The position numbers and the translations under genes are program-made. Positions 43,910-53,200 of a stretch of 59,358 nt of DNA are shown piece by piece (within the stretch, counting starts at the first letter, position 1; every line of letters starts with the position of its first letter). The DNA is taken from positions 1 to 59,358 of the forward strand of contig JAGFIQ010000119.1 of NCBI GenBank assembly GCA_024103495.1, given 5' to 3'. The DNA is from Aridibacter famidurans (GTDB taxonomy: Bacteria > Acidobacteriota > Blastocatellia > Pyrinomonadales > Pyrinomonadaceae). The notes below the pieces were generated by a model. The model saw only the letters and a list, made by a program, of their open reading frames with translations. It did no database searches and had not been told where the DNA came from.

Positions 43910-44122
43910 ATGGTCAGCATTAAGAATATCGCGGCTTTCGTTGTCCTAAACGTCTCAAGCTTTCTTATTAACCCAGATTCTGTCGAGGCATCGTCCCAAT
44001 GCAGTTGTGAACGTGCGAATTCAACCTGCAGTGCGAGTCAAACGTGTCCCGCCGGGATGACCGCTGTCTGTGTTAGTGAACCGACCGGCTGGAATTTCCA
44101 GGCCTCAAAAAGTCCGGTATAG
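43910..44122 (+). pseudogene. Degraded, truncated copy of the Cys-rich secreted protein
   Basis: 70 codons from ATG 43910, no ribosome-binding site. The first 55 residues align without gaps with the protein at 46865: DSVEASSQCSCERANSTC and SASQTCPAGMTAVCVSEPTG here against IEVAAQSSCECANSSC and SASQACPAGKIAVCVCEATG there. Cysteines drop from eight to five and a stop follows soon after, with the STN-like part missing. DNA similarity is clear around 43990-44085. A remnant rather than a functional gene. Confidence 0.65.
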
Positions 44123-44197
44123 GTACTCTCGAATCACCGCAAAAGATCGTTACCGGCAATCTACTTCCACGAGTTTGATTGTTTCTGAGGAACTGTA

Positions 44198-46111
44198 TTG
44201 AGTCACGGCAACGAAACATATTTGAAATTCGGAAGTAGGATTCTAAGAGACGGAATTCCTGTATCACGAATATTCGATCGCGTAACTCAGGTACGTCTTT
44301 CAACAGGTGCCCTTGTATCTGCGGGATTGTTCGCGCTCATTACTGGAAGCGGACTGCTTAATGAAGGATTCAACTCTGACGATTGGCGCCACTTCGGCGG
44401 CATACCCTCCAACTGGGCAGAAGTTGAGGGACGTTGGGTCATGGATTTCATCTTTCGATATATTCTGGCGCAGAGATTTCTCCTGCCCATTCAGTTAACC
44501 CTCGCCTTCGCTTGTTTCTTGGTATCAAGCATTCTGATCGCGAAATACTCCGTCCCCGGAAAACTTGTACCCGTTACAACTGTTCTGGTCTTCGCGGTGG
44601 GCGTGAACCATCCTTACATGTGCGACGCGCTCAACTTTCACAGCCACATCTTTGCGTATCCGTTCGCACTAGCCTGTTCGATCTTTGCCTTCCATCTACT
44701 TCATACAACGATCGATAGAACTTACTCCATTCGGTTGATCGCAGTGATTGCTTCCGCTCAACTCCTCGCGACAAGTCTTGGGACTTACCAGAGTTTTGCT
44801 TTGTTCGGATTGATCATTCCTGTTCTCGTGTTTATGCGTGTCGACAGATTCGAATTGAAGAGACAGTACAAGTTCGTTCTGACGTGCTTCGCAACAGGAG
44901 TGATCGCAATCTTGCTTTATCAATTCGAATCAGACCTGTACTTAAGAATACAGAACCGTAGTTTCGGAGAATCTCGATTTCAGATCCCCGCATTGTCGGA
45001 TTTGCTCGAAAAGCTACTTGCCCTGCTGAACCTGTTAAAGGATATCTATTCAGGAGGCCTGCTTATCTTGCCCGAGGCCTTGAGCTGGTTCTCGAAGGCC
45101 TTTTCGTACATCGTGCTTTTTTCCGTTCTTCTAACTGCCATTCTTCTCATCACTAGCAGGAGAATCGGAAATCTTCTTTACCGAGGTGCATCTGCCATCC
45201 GTCTTGCAACAGGTGCCGGCGCGGCGTTATCAGTCGTACCGATTCTCTTCTGGTTTATGTATAGGGAGGCTTGGGTTCCTGCGCGGGCGGTCGGGTATAT
45301 CGGGTTCTTTATCACAGCTGTGTTCCTTGCGGTACTGACTGTCTTGAATCGCAAGCTGCTCAAAGAGGAACTGAAGAATGCGGTATTCGTTTCGGGATTT
45401 TCCATACTATTCGTCGTTGGCGTAGTGAACGCAATGACATCGAGTATGATCTGGCATGACCGAAGCCGCATTGGTTCGCTAGACTCGAACATGGCTGGAG
45501 CGATCTTCGAGCGTGTGGTCAATCTGGAAGGTTACGATGGTAAGCCGTTTCGTCTCGTAGGTGGCTTGGAAACCGACAAGTTCTCTTGGGGAAGCTCCCT
45601 GGGTCTTTCGGTCTTTCATGCAGACAACCCGCAGCACGGGATCTTCAAGGAACTCTACAATTTGCCTTGGAGGGCGGAGACCGTTCCGTTCAGTCCGAAG
45701 TCATGTCCGGCCTTTCCAGCCAACAATGCAGTCTTTATGTATGCTGGAGAGGCTTACGTCTGTCTGAACGAATTTCCTGAAGTGTTTCCGCTGGCAAGTT
45801 GTGTCCCGATGGATAGGGACGGAATCGAAAGACTTTGTCTCCACCGTGGGCTCGCTATCCAACAGTATTCCGAGTGCGAAAGCGATTTGGTTCAGAATGC
45901 GGTTCTGAGAATGAAGTTCGTAGATAAGGGGAAGACCGTCGGTGAAACGTCATTTCATCGAGAAGTAAGCGGGTTCTCCATTGATGGAAAGTGCTACAAG
46001 GCTATGCCCTACGATGTCAGGACTTTTGAAGCGGTCGAAGTCAGTGCCGAAGAGAGAAAGCGCGGTACAGTTTGGACCAAAGTCGTTTCTGCTTCCCAAT
46101 TCAGTGATTAG
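44198..46111 (+). CDS. GtrII-type glucosyltransferase-like membrane protein, low GC
   Basis: 637 residues, TTG start (44198) with TGAGG seven bases upstream. About eleven membrane helices over residues 30-430, then a soluble C-terminal region (440-637) with a CVPMDRDGIERLC-type cysteine pair. N-terminal features fit the GtrII/Glucos_trans_II family (O-antigen glucosyltransferases): FNSDDWRHFGG, EGRWVMDFIFRYIL, VNHPYMCDALNFHSHIF, ATSLGTYQSFALFG. Such enzymes use undecaprenyl-linked sugars outside the membrane. Two sampled 60-base lines of this gene are 45 percent GC against 67 percent for one in lysS, and it lies between two direct repeats, which suggests lateral transfer. Confidence 0.78.
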   Translation: MSHGNETYLKFGSRILRDGIPVSRIFDRVTQVRLSTGALVSAGLFALITGSGLLNEGFNSDDWRHFGGIPSNWAEVEGRWVMDFIFRYILAQRFLLPIQLTLAFACFLVSSILIAKYSVPGKLVPVTTVLVFAVGVNHPYMCDALNFHSHIFAYPFALACSIFAFHLLHTTIDRTYSIRLIAVIASAQLLATSLGTYQSFALFGLIIPVLVFMRVDRFELKRQYKFVLTCFATGVIAILLYQFESDLYLRIQNRSFGESRFQIPALSDLLEKLLALLNLLKDIYSGGLLILPEALSWFSKAFSYIVLFSVLLTAILLITSRRIGNLLYRGASAIRLATGAGAALSVVPILFWFMYREAWVPARAVGYIGFFITAVFLAVLTVLNRKLLKEELKNAVFVSGFSILFVVGVVNAMTSSMIWHDRSRIGSLDSNMAGAIFERVVNLEGYDGKPFRLVGGLETDKFSWGSSLGLSVFHADNPQHGIFKELYNLPWRAETVPFSPKSCPAFPANNAVFMYAGEAYVCLNEFPEVFPLASCVPMDRDGIERLCLHRGLAIQQYSECESDLVQNAVLRMKFVDKGKTVGETSFHREVSGFSIDGKCYKAMPYDVRTFEAVEVSAEERKRGTVWTKVVSASQFSD

Positions 46112-46222
46112 TGTCGCGCTGCACCGACATTTTCTGCCGTCACTCATAAGGCCGGAGAGAATCATCCCAGCCTAAAAGTGGGAGCCTACGTCCCGCCAAC
46201 TCAATACAATCTCTTTAACTCA

Positions 46223-46329
46223 TTCGGATAGGCGTTGCCGACGAGCTCGCGGATCTCCTCCAGATGCTTCTGCCGCGCCTCCGTCTGGTCGTTCGAAGGG
46301 ACTATGTCTGTAAATTCGGGAATGCTCAT
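46223..46329 (-). pseudogene. 5' fragment of lysS
   Basis: Encodes the first 35 residues of LysS ([12 protein letters not shown] through NAYPN) and then ends abruptly at 46223, where similarity to lysS stops. It is identical to 43059-43165 except one base, and that change is synonymous (ATT to ATA, both Ile). No functional product is expected. Confidence 0.92.
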
Positions 46330-46632
46330 TGTCTTGTAAGAACGCAGATTATAGTTGAGCACCCGCGAATGGGCAATTCAATGGCCAATGCTCATCGGTC
46401 AACGATCAATGGAAGCGGTACCGGGGTATTCACCACGGAGAGCACAAAGATCTTCAAAGGCACGTAGTCACGTTGCGCCGTTTTGTTTTCGGCCATTTCG
46501 ATCAGGAGTCGAGGAAACGAACCGCCCCAAAGGGGCGACGGAGGGTAGCCTGGGGTGAAGCCGAAGGCGAAACCCCAGGAACGCGTTGCGAGATAAGACG
46601 CCCTCAGCCGCTTTAGCGGCGGCAGATCCCGT
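46223..46632. repeat. Direct repeat, copy 2
   Basis: Second copy of the segment at 43059-43475, in the same orientation, offset 3164 bases at the lysS end. It includes the lysS fragment, the CATTG..CAATG array (46379-46412), the ACCACGGAGAGCACAAAG phrase, CGCCCCAAAGGGGCG, the CCTGGGGT/ACCCCAGG hairpin (about 46548-46580) and the CCGCTTTAGCGGCGG palindrome (46608-46622). Similarity ends after ATCCCGT. Confidence 0.9.
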
Positions 46633-46739
46633 AATCGCAGAGGCGCAAAGGCGCAGAGGGGTTTGCGCAGGAGTACGCGTCCATTCCGCGGAGATCTGGC
46701 GGGTGGCGTGTCTCCTTAACAAAGCCTCTTGATAATATT

Positions 46740-46768
46740 TTGAAGGGAAGAACATGTTGTGTTATAGT
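46740..46768 (+). promoter_or_regulatory. Candidate sigma-70-type promoter of the Cys-rich/STN gene
   Basis: TTGAAG (46740-46745) and TATAGT (46763-46768) with a 17-base spacer, about 95 bases before the start codon at 46865. The match is good but this is a pattern match only. Confidence 0.4.
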
Positions 46769-46864
46769 GCTGGCCGTTTGATGGCAGCTTGATCTATACG
46801 GCCCTCGGACGGTTTGATAGGCGACTTGGGGTACTGCTACAGCGAATTTCAAAAGGAGGTCAGA

Positions 46865-47536
46865 ATGATGAAGAACGTTCTTGGAGTCGTCTTGGTCTTC
46901 TCTTTCTTTCTTGCTTTTTCAAGTTCTATCGAGGTAGCTGCCCAAAGCAGTTGTGAGTGTGCGAATTCAAGTTGCAGCGCGAGTCAAGCGTGTCCCGCCG
47001 GAAAGATCGCCGTTTGTGTTTGCGAAGCGACTGGATGCAGCTCGAGTTGCGAAGATGAAGGATTTCCCGGACCCGAGAATCCCGGAGAGAACCTGGTAGC
47101 GTCGGATTTGGAGAAGGTTGATGCTGGGAAGTACGGGAACGTTCTTACGTCGATTCTCGGCAAGCGCGTTACGTTTGAGCCATCTTCGGAGAACTTCAGG
47201 TTTGCTGATCTTGACTACAAAGCCGATTCTGGCACGCATTGGGATGTGCTCTCGACATTGAACAGATACGGTGATCTGAAGATCGAAGGATTCAGTCTGG
47301 AATTCTGGATGAACCGAAGGGAGACACTGCTCAAAGGTGGAGAGTTTGCGTTTTGCGTCAGCTCCGCCTCGGTAAACAGAATTCTCAGGGAGATCTCTTT
47401 CATCACAGGCAAGAACTTCCTGATCGTTTCGGGAGACGGCGATCGAAAAGTGAAGGGAAGGATCGAAGGAACGATCCTGAGCGAGGTATTGGACAGCCTG
47501 AGCAAGGCAGGCGGCGTCACGATCGTCGAGCGGTAG
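46865..47536 (+). CDS. Secreted Cys-rich protein with a secretin/STN-like C-terminal domain
   Basis: 223 residues. AAGGAGGT lies just before ATG 46865. Signal peptide 1-26 (cleavage near EVAAQ). Residues 27-63 hold eight cysteines in a tight module (SSCECANSSCSASQAC then PAGKIAVCVCEATGCSSSC), followed by an acidic Gly/Pro linker (EDEGFPGPENPGEN). Residues about 150-222 look like an STN/secretin N-domain: SSASVNRILREISFITGKNF, LIVSGDGDRKVKGRIEGT, LSEVLDSLSKAGGVTIVE. STN domains bind partner peptides or protein segments in the periplasm. A degraded paralog lies at 43910. Ends in a clear terminator. No named family for the Cys module is known to me. Confidence 0.8.
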   Translation: MMKNVLGVVLVFSFFLAFSSSIEVAAQSSCECANSSCSASQACPAGKIAVCVCEATGCSSSCEDEGFPGPENPGENLVASDLEKVDAGKYGNVLTSILGKRVTFEPSSENFRFADLDYKADSGTHWDVLSTLNRYGDLKIEGFSLEFWMNRRETLLKGGEFAFCVSSASVNRILREISFITGKNFLIVSGDGDRKVKGRIEGTILSEVLDSLSKAGGVTIVER

Positions 47537-47558
47537 TCACAAGATTTATTGTTTGCGG

Positions 47559-47591
47559 GCCCGGGAGATGTTTGATCTCTTGGGCTTTTTT
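47559..47591 (+). terminator. Terminator of the Cys-rich/STN gene
   Basis: GCCCGGGAGAT (47559-47569) pairs with ATCTCTTGGGC (47575-47585) with two G-U pairs, followed by six T. Confidence 0.9.
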
Positions 47592-48264
47592 GTGTCCGGC
47601 GGCATTCTTGCTGGAACACGCCCCCCCACTAACGCGGGCGCAGTCCGGGGTTCGGCGTTCCAATGACCCCTCTGGCCGCTTTAGCGGCGGCAGGTTCCGT
47701 CACCGCAAGGGCGCGGAGGATTTTAGGGCGGGAGAACGAATTCGACTTTTGATCTGAAGTTTGCCTTCCGGTGGTTCCAGGATTCAGGTTCCAAGTCCCG
47801 GGTTCCAAGTTTCAGTTGCAAAGTCCCAGGTTCCACCTTCAATGGACATTGCGGAAGGTAAGCCGGACTCAACACGTCCCGTAGGGACGCGTTGAATCAA
47901 GATGGGCTTCCGGGATGTCCGTCGAACGTGGAACCTAGAACTTTCGTGAGACAAGCTGACGCTTGAACTCTGACGCATTCAACCCCAAAAAAATCTCTGC
48001 GCTCTCTGCGTGCTCTGCGGCAGAAACCCCGTCGCGACCGCTCGGGTACTGATTGGATTGGTCAATGAACAACTGCGTTAGGAGCGGTTGGAACATTCTA
48101 CGTTACCGCGATCCAAGCGTCTGGGCTTTCCTTATAGTTTAGTTTTCGGGAACAACGAAAAAGAAACACCCCGGCATTCAGAAGCCGGGGATACCATCGC
48201 TAACGGACAGAATTCATTCAGAGCAGGTGTAGCAGGTCAAACAAATCTCGCCTCGGTCGTAAAG
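47592..48264. repeat. Repeat-dense non-coding gap
   Basis: No gene. Contains CCGCTTTAGCGGCGG (47676-47690); tandem GGTTCCA/GGTTCA units (47771-47835); a CGTCCC/GGGACG hairpin followed by a phrase GTTGAATCAAGATGGGCTTC (47884-47919), repeated at 49541-49576; a CTCTCTGCGTGCTCTGCGG phrase (about 48001-48020); and CCGTCGCGACCGCTCGGGTA-type sequence (about 48030-48050), whose variants recur near 49421 and 49718. Confidence 0.75.
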
Positions 48265-48711
48265 TCACTCTCCATCGTCAAAACTTATCTTCACGACGAG
48301 TTTTGTACCAAGTCCAAGCCTACTATTGAATTCGATGTAATAGACCTGATCTGTAACTTCCATCTCTTCAGGGTCCACCAGATCTTCGGAGAACGGTTTC
48401 AGGTCAACCCCAACAATCCAGTCTGTTCTGAATTTTGAAGAATGGAGCCTGGAAAACGCCAATCTATGGCCGCCAAATTCAAACAGGACACTTAGGTATT
48501 CCTGATCCTTAAGTTCTTTGGGTACCTTGAACCCAGTTGAGGTCGTCTGCACTTCCCGCCATTTTTCGTCGATCAGAAAAGAGACTTTGTACGACTCCTT
48601 AACTTCCTGTCCGTCGATCTCTAATCTGACCACCTTTGTGATGTCGTCTTGCGCGTTTGCAATACAACAGAAACAAAGCATCAGCAAAACATAAGCAAGT
48701 AGCGGTTTCAT
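48265..48711 (-). CDS. Small exported protein of unknown function
   Basis: 148 residues. Signal peptide 1-20 (CFCCIANAQ). The mature part is all-beta by appearance (KVVRLEIDGQEVKESYKVSF, EYLSVLFEFGGHRLAFSRL, VDLKPFSEDLVDPEEMEV, TKLVVKISFDDGE) without motifs I recognise. AT-richer than the core genes, in a repeat-dense accessory stretch. An upstream gene on the same strand ends 88 bases earlier. Its cysteines fall only in the signal peptide, so it does not depend on disulfides. Confidence 0.65.
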   Translation of the reverse strand: MKPLLAYVLLMLCFCCIANAQDDITKVVRLEIDGQEVKESYKVSFLIDEKWREVQTTSTGFKVPKELKDQEYLSVLFEFGGHRLAFSRLHSSKFRTDWIVGVDLKPFSEDLVDPEEMEVTDQVYYIEFNSRLGLGTKLVVKISFDDGE

Positions 48712-48799
48712 CTTTTGCTTCCTGTCTTCACAACTCTATTCGATCGGCGACCTGAACCAAAAAAACGGTATCAGGCAGAGAGCTCTTGGATCATAGATC

Positions 48800-49126
48800 T
48801 CAAGAATCGATGCTGAACCACAAACCATCTCCAATCGAAGGCCTTCCGTTCGTCTTCGCAAAAATGAGATCGATCTGCGAGAAGATCTGATGTCGAGTCA
48901 TCTCCGCGCGTAATTCTGTTTCAATATCGACAACATAAATTCCAGTCTCTTCGATCAGTTCACCAACGATCTCTTTCACAATCTCGAGGTTTCTCTCGCT
49001 AGTCAGATCATTCTGTTCTTCGTACAAGAGCGCGCTCAGCATCCACAGCTCCGTATAGTCGTCTTCAATAAGCTCGCAGAAACGCTTCTTCACTTCTTTC
49101 TTCAATTCTTCTTCGCTACCGGTCAT
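48800..49126 (-). CDS. Small acidic cytoplasmic protein of unknown function
   Basis: 108 residues from ATG at 49126 (MTGSEEELKKEVKKRF). The frame is open upstream to 49336 but that part has no coding character. Helical and acidic, with ELIEDDYTELWMLSALLYEE, IVKEIVGELIEETGIYVVDI and a C-terminal SIGDGLWFSIDS. The fold resembles small immunity-type or regulatory proteins only in a general way; no family is recognised. No signal peptide, unlike its downstream neighbour. AT-rich compared with core genes. Confidence 0.55.
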   Translation of the reverse strand: MTGSEEELKKEVKKRFCELIEDDYTELWMLSALLYEEQNDLTSERNLEIVKEIVGELIEETGIYVVDIETELRAEMTRHQIFSQIDLIFAKTNGRPSIGDGLWFSIDS

Positions 49127-49816
49127 AACTCGTTGACCAAACCCGAATTCATTGTACCTGGACAGAGGCAACAGATGGCGGGAGATAAGCAGAACTGGAA
49201 GAGCATCTAGGAGAAGATACAACTGCAAAGTACTAAACCACAATGTCTGTTCACCGGACATCCGGATGTCAAGGTTCGAATAACACACAGAGAGGCACTT
49301 GTCACAGATCAACACAGATGGCCAAGGATTATTCATTGGTCAATGATTGTTTGGCATCGTTAAATGAGATTTCCGCGGCGTTTTTCCATCTGCCCCTTCC
49401 GTGCTCTCAGTGGTTAGATCCCCGTCGCTACCGCTCCGGGTACTGATTGTGCCGCCGCTAAAGCGGCTGTCGGTTTTTTGGCCGCCTTTCCCCGGACTGC
49501 GCCTGCGGCTTGTCCGGGGCTAAGCTAATTCTGTCCCTACGGGACGCGTTGAATCAAGATGGGCTTCCGGAATGTCTTTCGTTCTTGAACCTTGAACCTT
49601 GAACCTTGAACTTGGAGCCTGGCACGACCGGGAGTCAAGCTTCAGCTCAAATGTCGAGTATGTTTTCGCGCCCCAAATCCTCTGCGCCTTGGCGCCTTTG
49701 CGGTAAGTTCTTAACCCACGTCGCTACCGCTCCGGGTACTGATTTCATTGGTCCCTGGTCCTTGGTCCCTGATCAATGGTTTGTATCCCGATCCGGAATA
49801 GTTCAGAATCTCAAAG
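49127..49816. repeat. Repeat-dense non-coding gap before maoC
   Basis: No gene. Elements: CATTGGTCAATG (49334-49345); GCCGCCGCTAAAGCGG (49451-49466), the inverted CCGCTTTAGCGG element; TGTCCCTACGGGACG hairpin with the GTTGAATCAAGATGGGCTTC phrase (49541-49576); TTGAACC units repeated four times (49584-49613); CTTGGCGCCTTTGCGG; two CGTCGCTACCGCTCCGGGTA elements (about 49423 and 49720); and a CATTGGTCC..GATCAATGG array (49746-49779). Confidence 0.75.
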
Positions 49817-50215
49817 ATGGATCTCAAACCCGGAGACACGTTCTCGCGAAGCCGCGAGATGACCGATGAACTGATCAGGAAGTTCGCGGAAGTCTCCGGC
49901 GACTTCAATCCGCTTCATCTCGACGATGAGTACGCCGCCTCTACGCGGTTCGGGAAGAGGATCGCTCACGGGATGCTCTCCGGCGCTTTCATATCCGGCG
50001 TGCTTGGAGACGAGCTGAACGTCCGGAGGATCGTTTATCTCGGCCAGACGATGAAATTCCGAGCGCCGGTCTTCATCGGCGACACGGTAACCGTGACGGG
50101 TACTGTGAAAAAGGTCCGCGAGGACAAGCCGGTCGTCACCATCGACACCGTATGCGTCAACCAGGACGGCGACGTGGTCGTCGAGGGCGAAGCGGCGATA
50201 ATGCTTCTCGACTGA
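49817..50215 (+). CDS. MaoC-like (R)-specific enoyl-CoA hydratase/dehydratase
   Basis: 132 residues, single hot-dog domain. Signature VSGDFNPLHLDDEYAASTRF holds the catalytic Asp and His of the hydratase-2 motif; it is followed by RIAHGMLSGAFISGVLG and the strands FRAPVFIGDTVTVTGTV and VVTIDTVCVNQDG. Relatives hydrate short or medium-chain enoyl-CoA/ACP, for example in fatty-acid or PHA metabolism. A 63-base gap separates it from mfd; co-transcription is possible. Confidence 0.92.
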   Translation: MDLKPGDTFSRSREMTDELIRKFAEVSGDFNPLHLDDEYAASTRFGKRIAHGMLSGAFISGVLGDELNVRRIVYLGQTMKFRAPVFIGDTVTVTGTVKKVREDKPVVTIDTVCVNQDGDVVVEGEAAIMLLD

Positions 50216-50278
50216 GAGGCGAGTAAATTTGACCGAACACCCGTCCGGCACCGACCCGGACCGGGGATTTGTGCGTTT

Positions 50279-53200
50279 GTGGAACAGGAAATTTCAAGAT
50301 CGAACGAGTTCGAAATGCTTTCGAAGGCCGTCGCGGGCGGCCGGAAGGTGATCTCCGTCAGCGGGCTGGCGTCGACGGCGGCGAAATCCTACGTCCTCAC
50401 GAGACTGTTCGGAGAGACGGGCGTCCCGATGCTGGTCATTGCCGACCTCAACAACGAGCTTGAGGCCTGGGAAAAGGACATATCGTTCTGGGACCCGGCG
50501 CTAAGGGTCTATCCCTTCCCCGCTTTCGAGGCGGACATCTACTCCGGAGTATCTCCGCACGCGGAGACCTTGGAAAAAAGGGCGCTTGCGCTCTGGGCTC
50601 TCGCGAAAGGAGAGGCGGATGTGATCGTTGCGGCGGCCAGGGGCGCGGCGACCAAGACGGTCGCGCCGGACCGGATCGTTTCGCTCGGTGCTGTCTTGAA
50701 ACGCGATTCGGAGACCGATCCCGACGAACTGATCGAAAAGCTCGCTTCCTCGGGTTACCGGCGCGAAGACCCGATTGCGAACATCGGCGAGTTCTCGATG
50801 CGCGGAGGCATCGTCGACGTATGGCCTCCGGGGTCTGACTACCCTTTTCGCATAGAGTTTTTCGGCGATGTTGTCGATTCGATCCGGACGTTCGATCCGG
50901 AATCGCAGCTTTCTGTCGAGCAGGTCAGGGAAGCTTCGATCCCGCCTATGCGCGAGTTCGCGCTCGATCCGGCCGAGCTTCGCGAATGGGCTGAGGCGGC
51001 CGCCGCCCGCTTTGCGGACGCGAAATTCGCGAGGAACCTGAAAGACCGGACCGACTTTGCCGAAGAAGGCGAGAGCTTTCCGGGGTGGGAGTTCCTCGTC
51101 CCTTTGGTCGATGCGCGCGAAGCGAGCCTGTTCGATTACACCGAGAACTTCCTGATCGTCGCCGACGAGCCGTCGCAGATCGAGAGATCGCTCGCCGCGT
51201 ATTACGAAACCCTGGAAACTCATCTCGACGAAGCTCTGGTGCACGGCGAGATAGGGCTTGAGATCGACGAACTCTTTCTTCATCCGGAAGAGCTCCGTGA
51301 CACGGTCAACGGATCGAAACGGATCGAGCTCCGTTCGCTCGGGAGGACCGCCGCCAAAACCGACGAGGAATTCTCGCTCGCACTCTCGGAAACGGACGGC
51401 GAGAATTCGCTTTTCCCGCAGCCCGAACCGAACAGGCCGCTATTCCTTTTCCCTCTTGCGGAAACCGCAGAAGAGTTCGAGATCCAGTCGCGCGCGCCGC
51501 GAAGGTATTCCGGAGACATAAAGAAGCTTGTCTCGGAGACCGGCGGCGAATTCGCAGGAACCGAGTTCGTGTTCCGAACGGCCGGAATGGCCGAAAGATT
51601 CTCAGACGTACTCCGCGATTACGACATCGTCATCCCCCCGTCGGCCGTCAGGCTCGGCGGACTTTCTACCGGATTCGAGATCCCTTCGATCGGAGCGAGT
51701 TTCACCACCGAGAGCGATATCTTCGGAGACACCGATCTTCCCGCGATGCCGGGCGTTTCAAGGGCTGCGAAACACAAGGGGCCGAAGACCTCGGCATTTA
51801 TCTCCGATTTCCGCGACCTGAAACAGGGAGATTTCGTGGTTCACGTCGATCACGGGATCGGCCGTTTCGAAGGCCTTGAGACGATTGGAACACAGGGCGT
51901 CGAGCGCGAGTTCATGCTGCTGATCTACGCCGACGACGCGAAGCTGTTCGTGCCCGTCGAAAGGCTCGATCTTGTCTCGAGATATTCCAGCGCGGAAGCG
52001 GCACATCCTTCGCTCGACAGGCTTGGCGGACTCGGATGGCAGAAGACCAAAGCGAAGGCGAAGCGCGCGATGCGCGACATGGCGGACGAACTTCTGCGGC
52101 TCTACGCCGAAAGGAAACTCGTACGCGGCTACGCCTTCTCGAAGGACGCGCCCTGGCAGTCGGAAATGGAGGACGCCTTTCCGTATCAGCTAACGCCCGA
52201 CCAGAAGACCTCGATCGCGGAGGTCAAAAAGGATATGGAGACGGCTTCGCCAATGGACCGCCTGATCGTCGGCGACGTCGGTTACGGAAAGACCGAGGTA
52301 GCGATGCGCGCCGCATTCAAGGCGGTGATGGACGGCAAGCAGGTCGCGGTGCTCACCCCGACCACCGTGCTTTCCTACCAGCATTTCGAGACCTTCAAGC
52401 AGCGATTCGCGGCATTTCCCGTGCGGGTCGAACTGCTTTCCCGCTTTCGCTCGCGAAAAGAACAGAAGGAGGTCGTCGAGAAGAACGAGAAGGGCGAGGT
52501 GGACATCCTGATCGGGACGCACAGGATACTTTCGAACGATGTGAAGTTCCCGAACCTTGGGCTCGTTATTGTCGACGAGGAGCAAAGGTTCGGAGTCGCC
52601 CACAAGGAAAAGCTCAAACAGCTCCGGAAGCGGGTCGATGTGCTGACGCTGAGCGCGACCCCTATCCCCAGGACCTTGAACATGTCCTTGACGGGGATGC
52701 GGGACATGTCGGTGATCGAGACGCCGCCGAGGGACCGGCTCGCGATCAACACGCAGGTGCTCCAGTTCTCGGAAGGCGTGATCAAATCGGCCATCGAGCT
52801 CGAGATGTCGCGCAGCGGCCAAGTCTTCTTCATTCACAACCGCGTCGAGACGATCGAGGCGATCGCGGCTCACATCAAGAAGATCGTCCCAGAGGCAAGG
52901 GTCGCGATAGGGCACGGCCAGATGAACGAGAAGCAGATGGAAGAGGTGATGCTCGACTTCATCGCCTACAAGTACGACGTGCTCGTCGCGACGACGATAA
53001 TCGAGAACGGCATCGACATTCCGCGCGCGAACACGATAATCATCAACCGCGCGGACAACTACGGGCTTTCGCAGCTCTATCAGCTGCGAGGCCGCGTAGG
53101 CCGTTCGAACCGCCGAGCTTACGCCTATCTACTGATCCCTTCCGAGCTGGAACTGACGCCGATTGCGAAACGCAGGCTGAGCGCGATCCGCGAGTTCTCC

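Noticed and set aside
43059..46632. Composite transposon explanation for the direct repeats around the GtrII gene
   Set aside because: No transposase, no terminal inverted repeats and no target duplication are visible; the repeats contain part of lysS, which fits homologous recombination better.
48265..49126. Toxin-antitoxin or effector-immunity pair
   Set aside because: One product is exported and the other cytoplasmic, the spacing is 88 bases, and neither has a motif of known toxins or immunity proteins.
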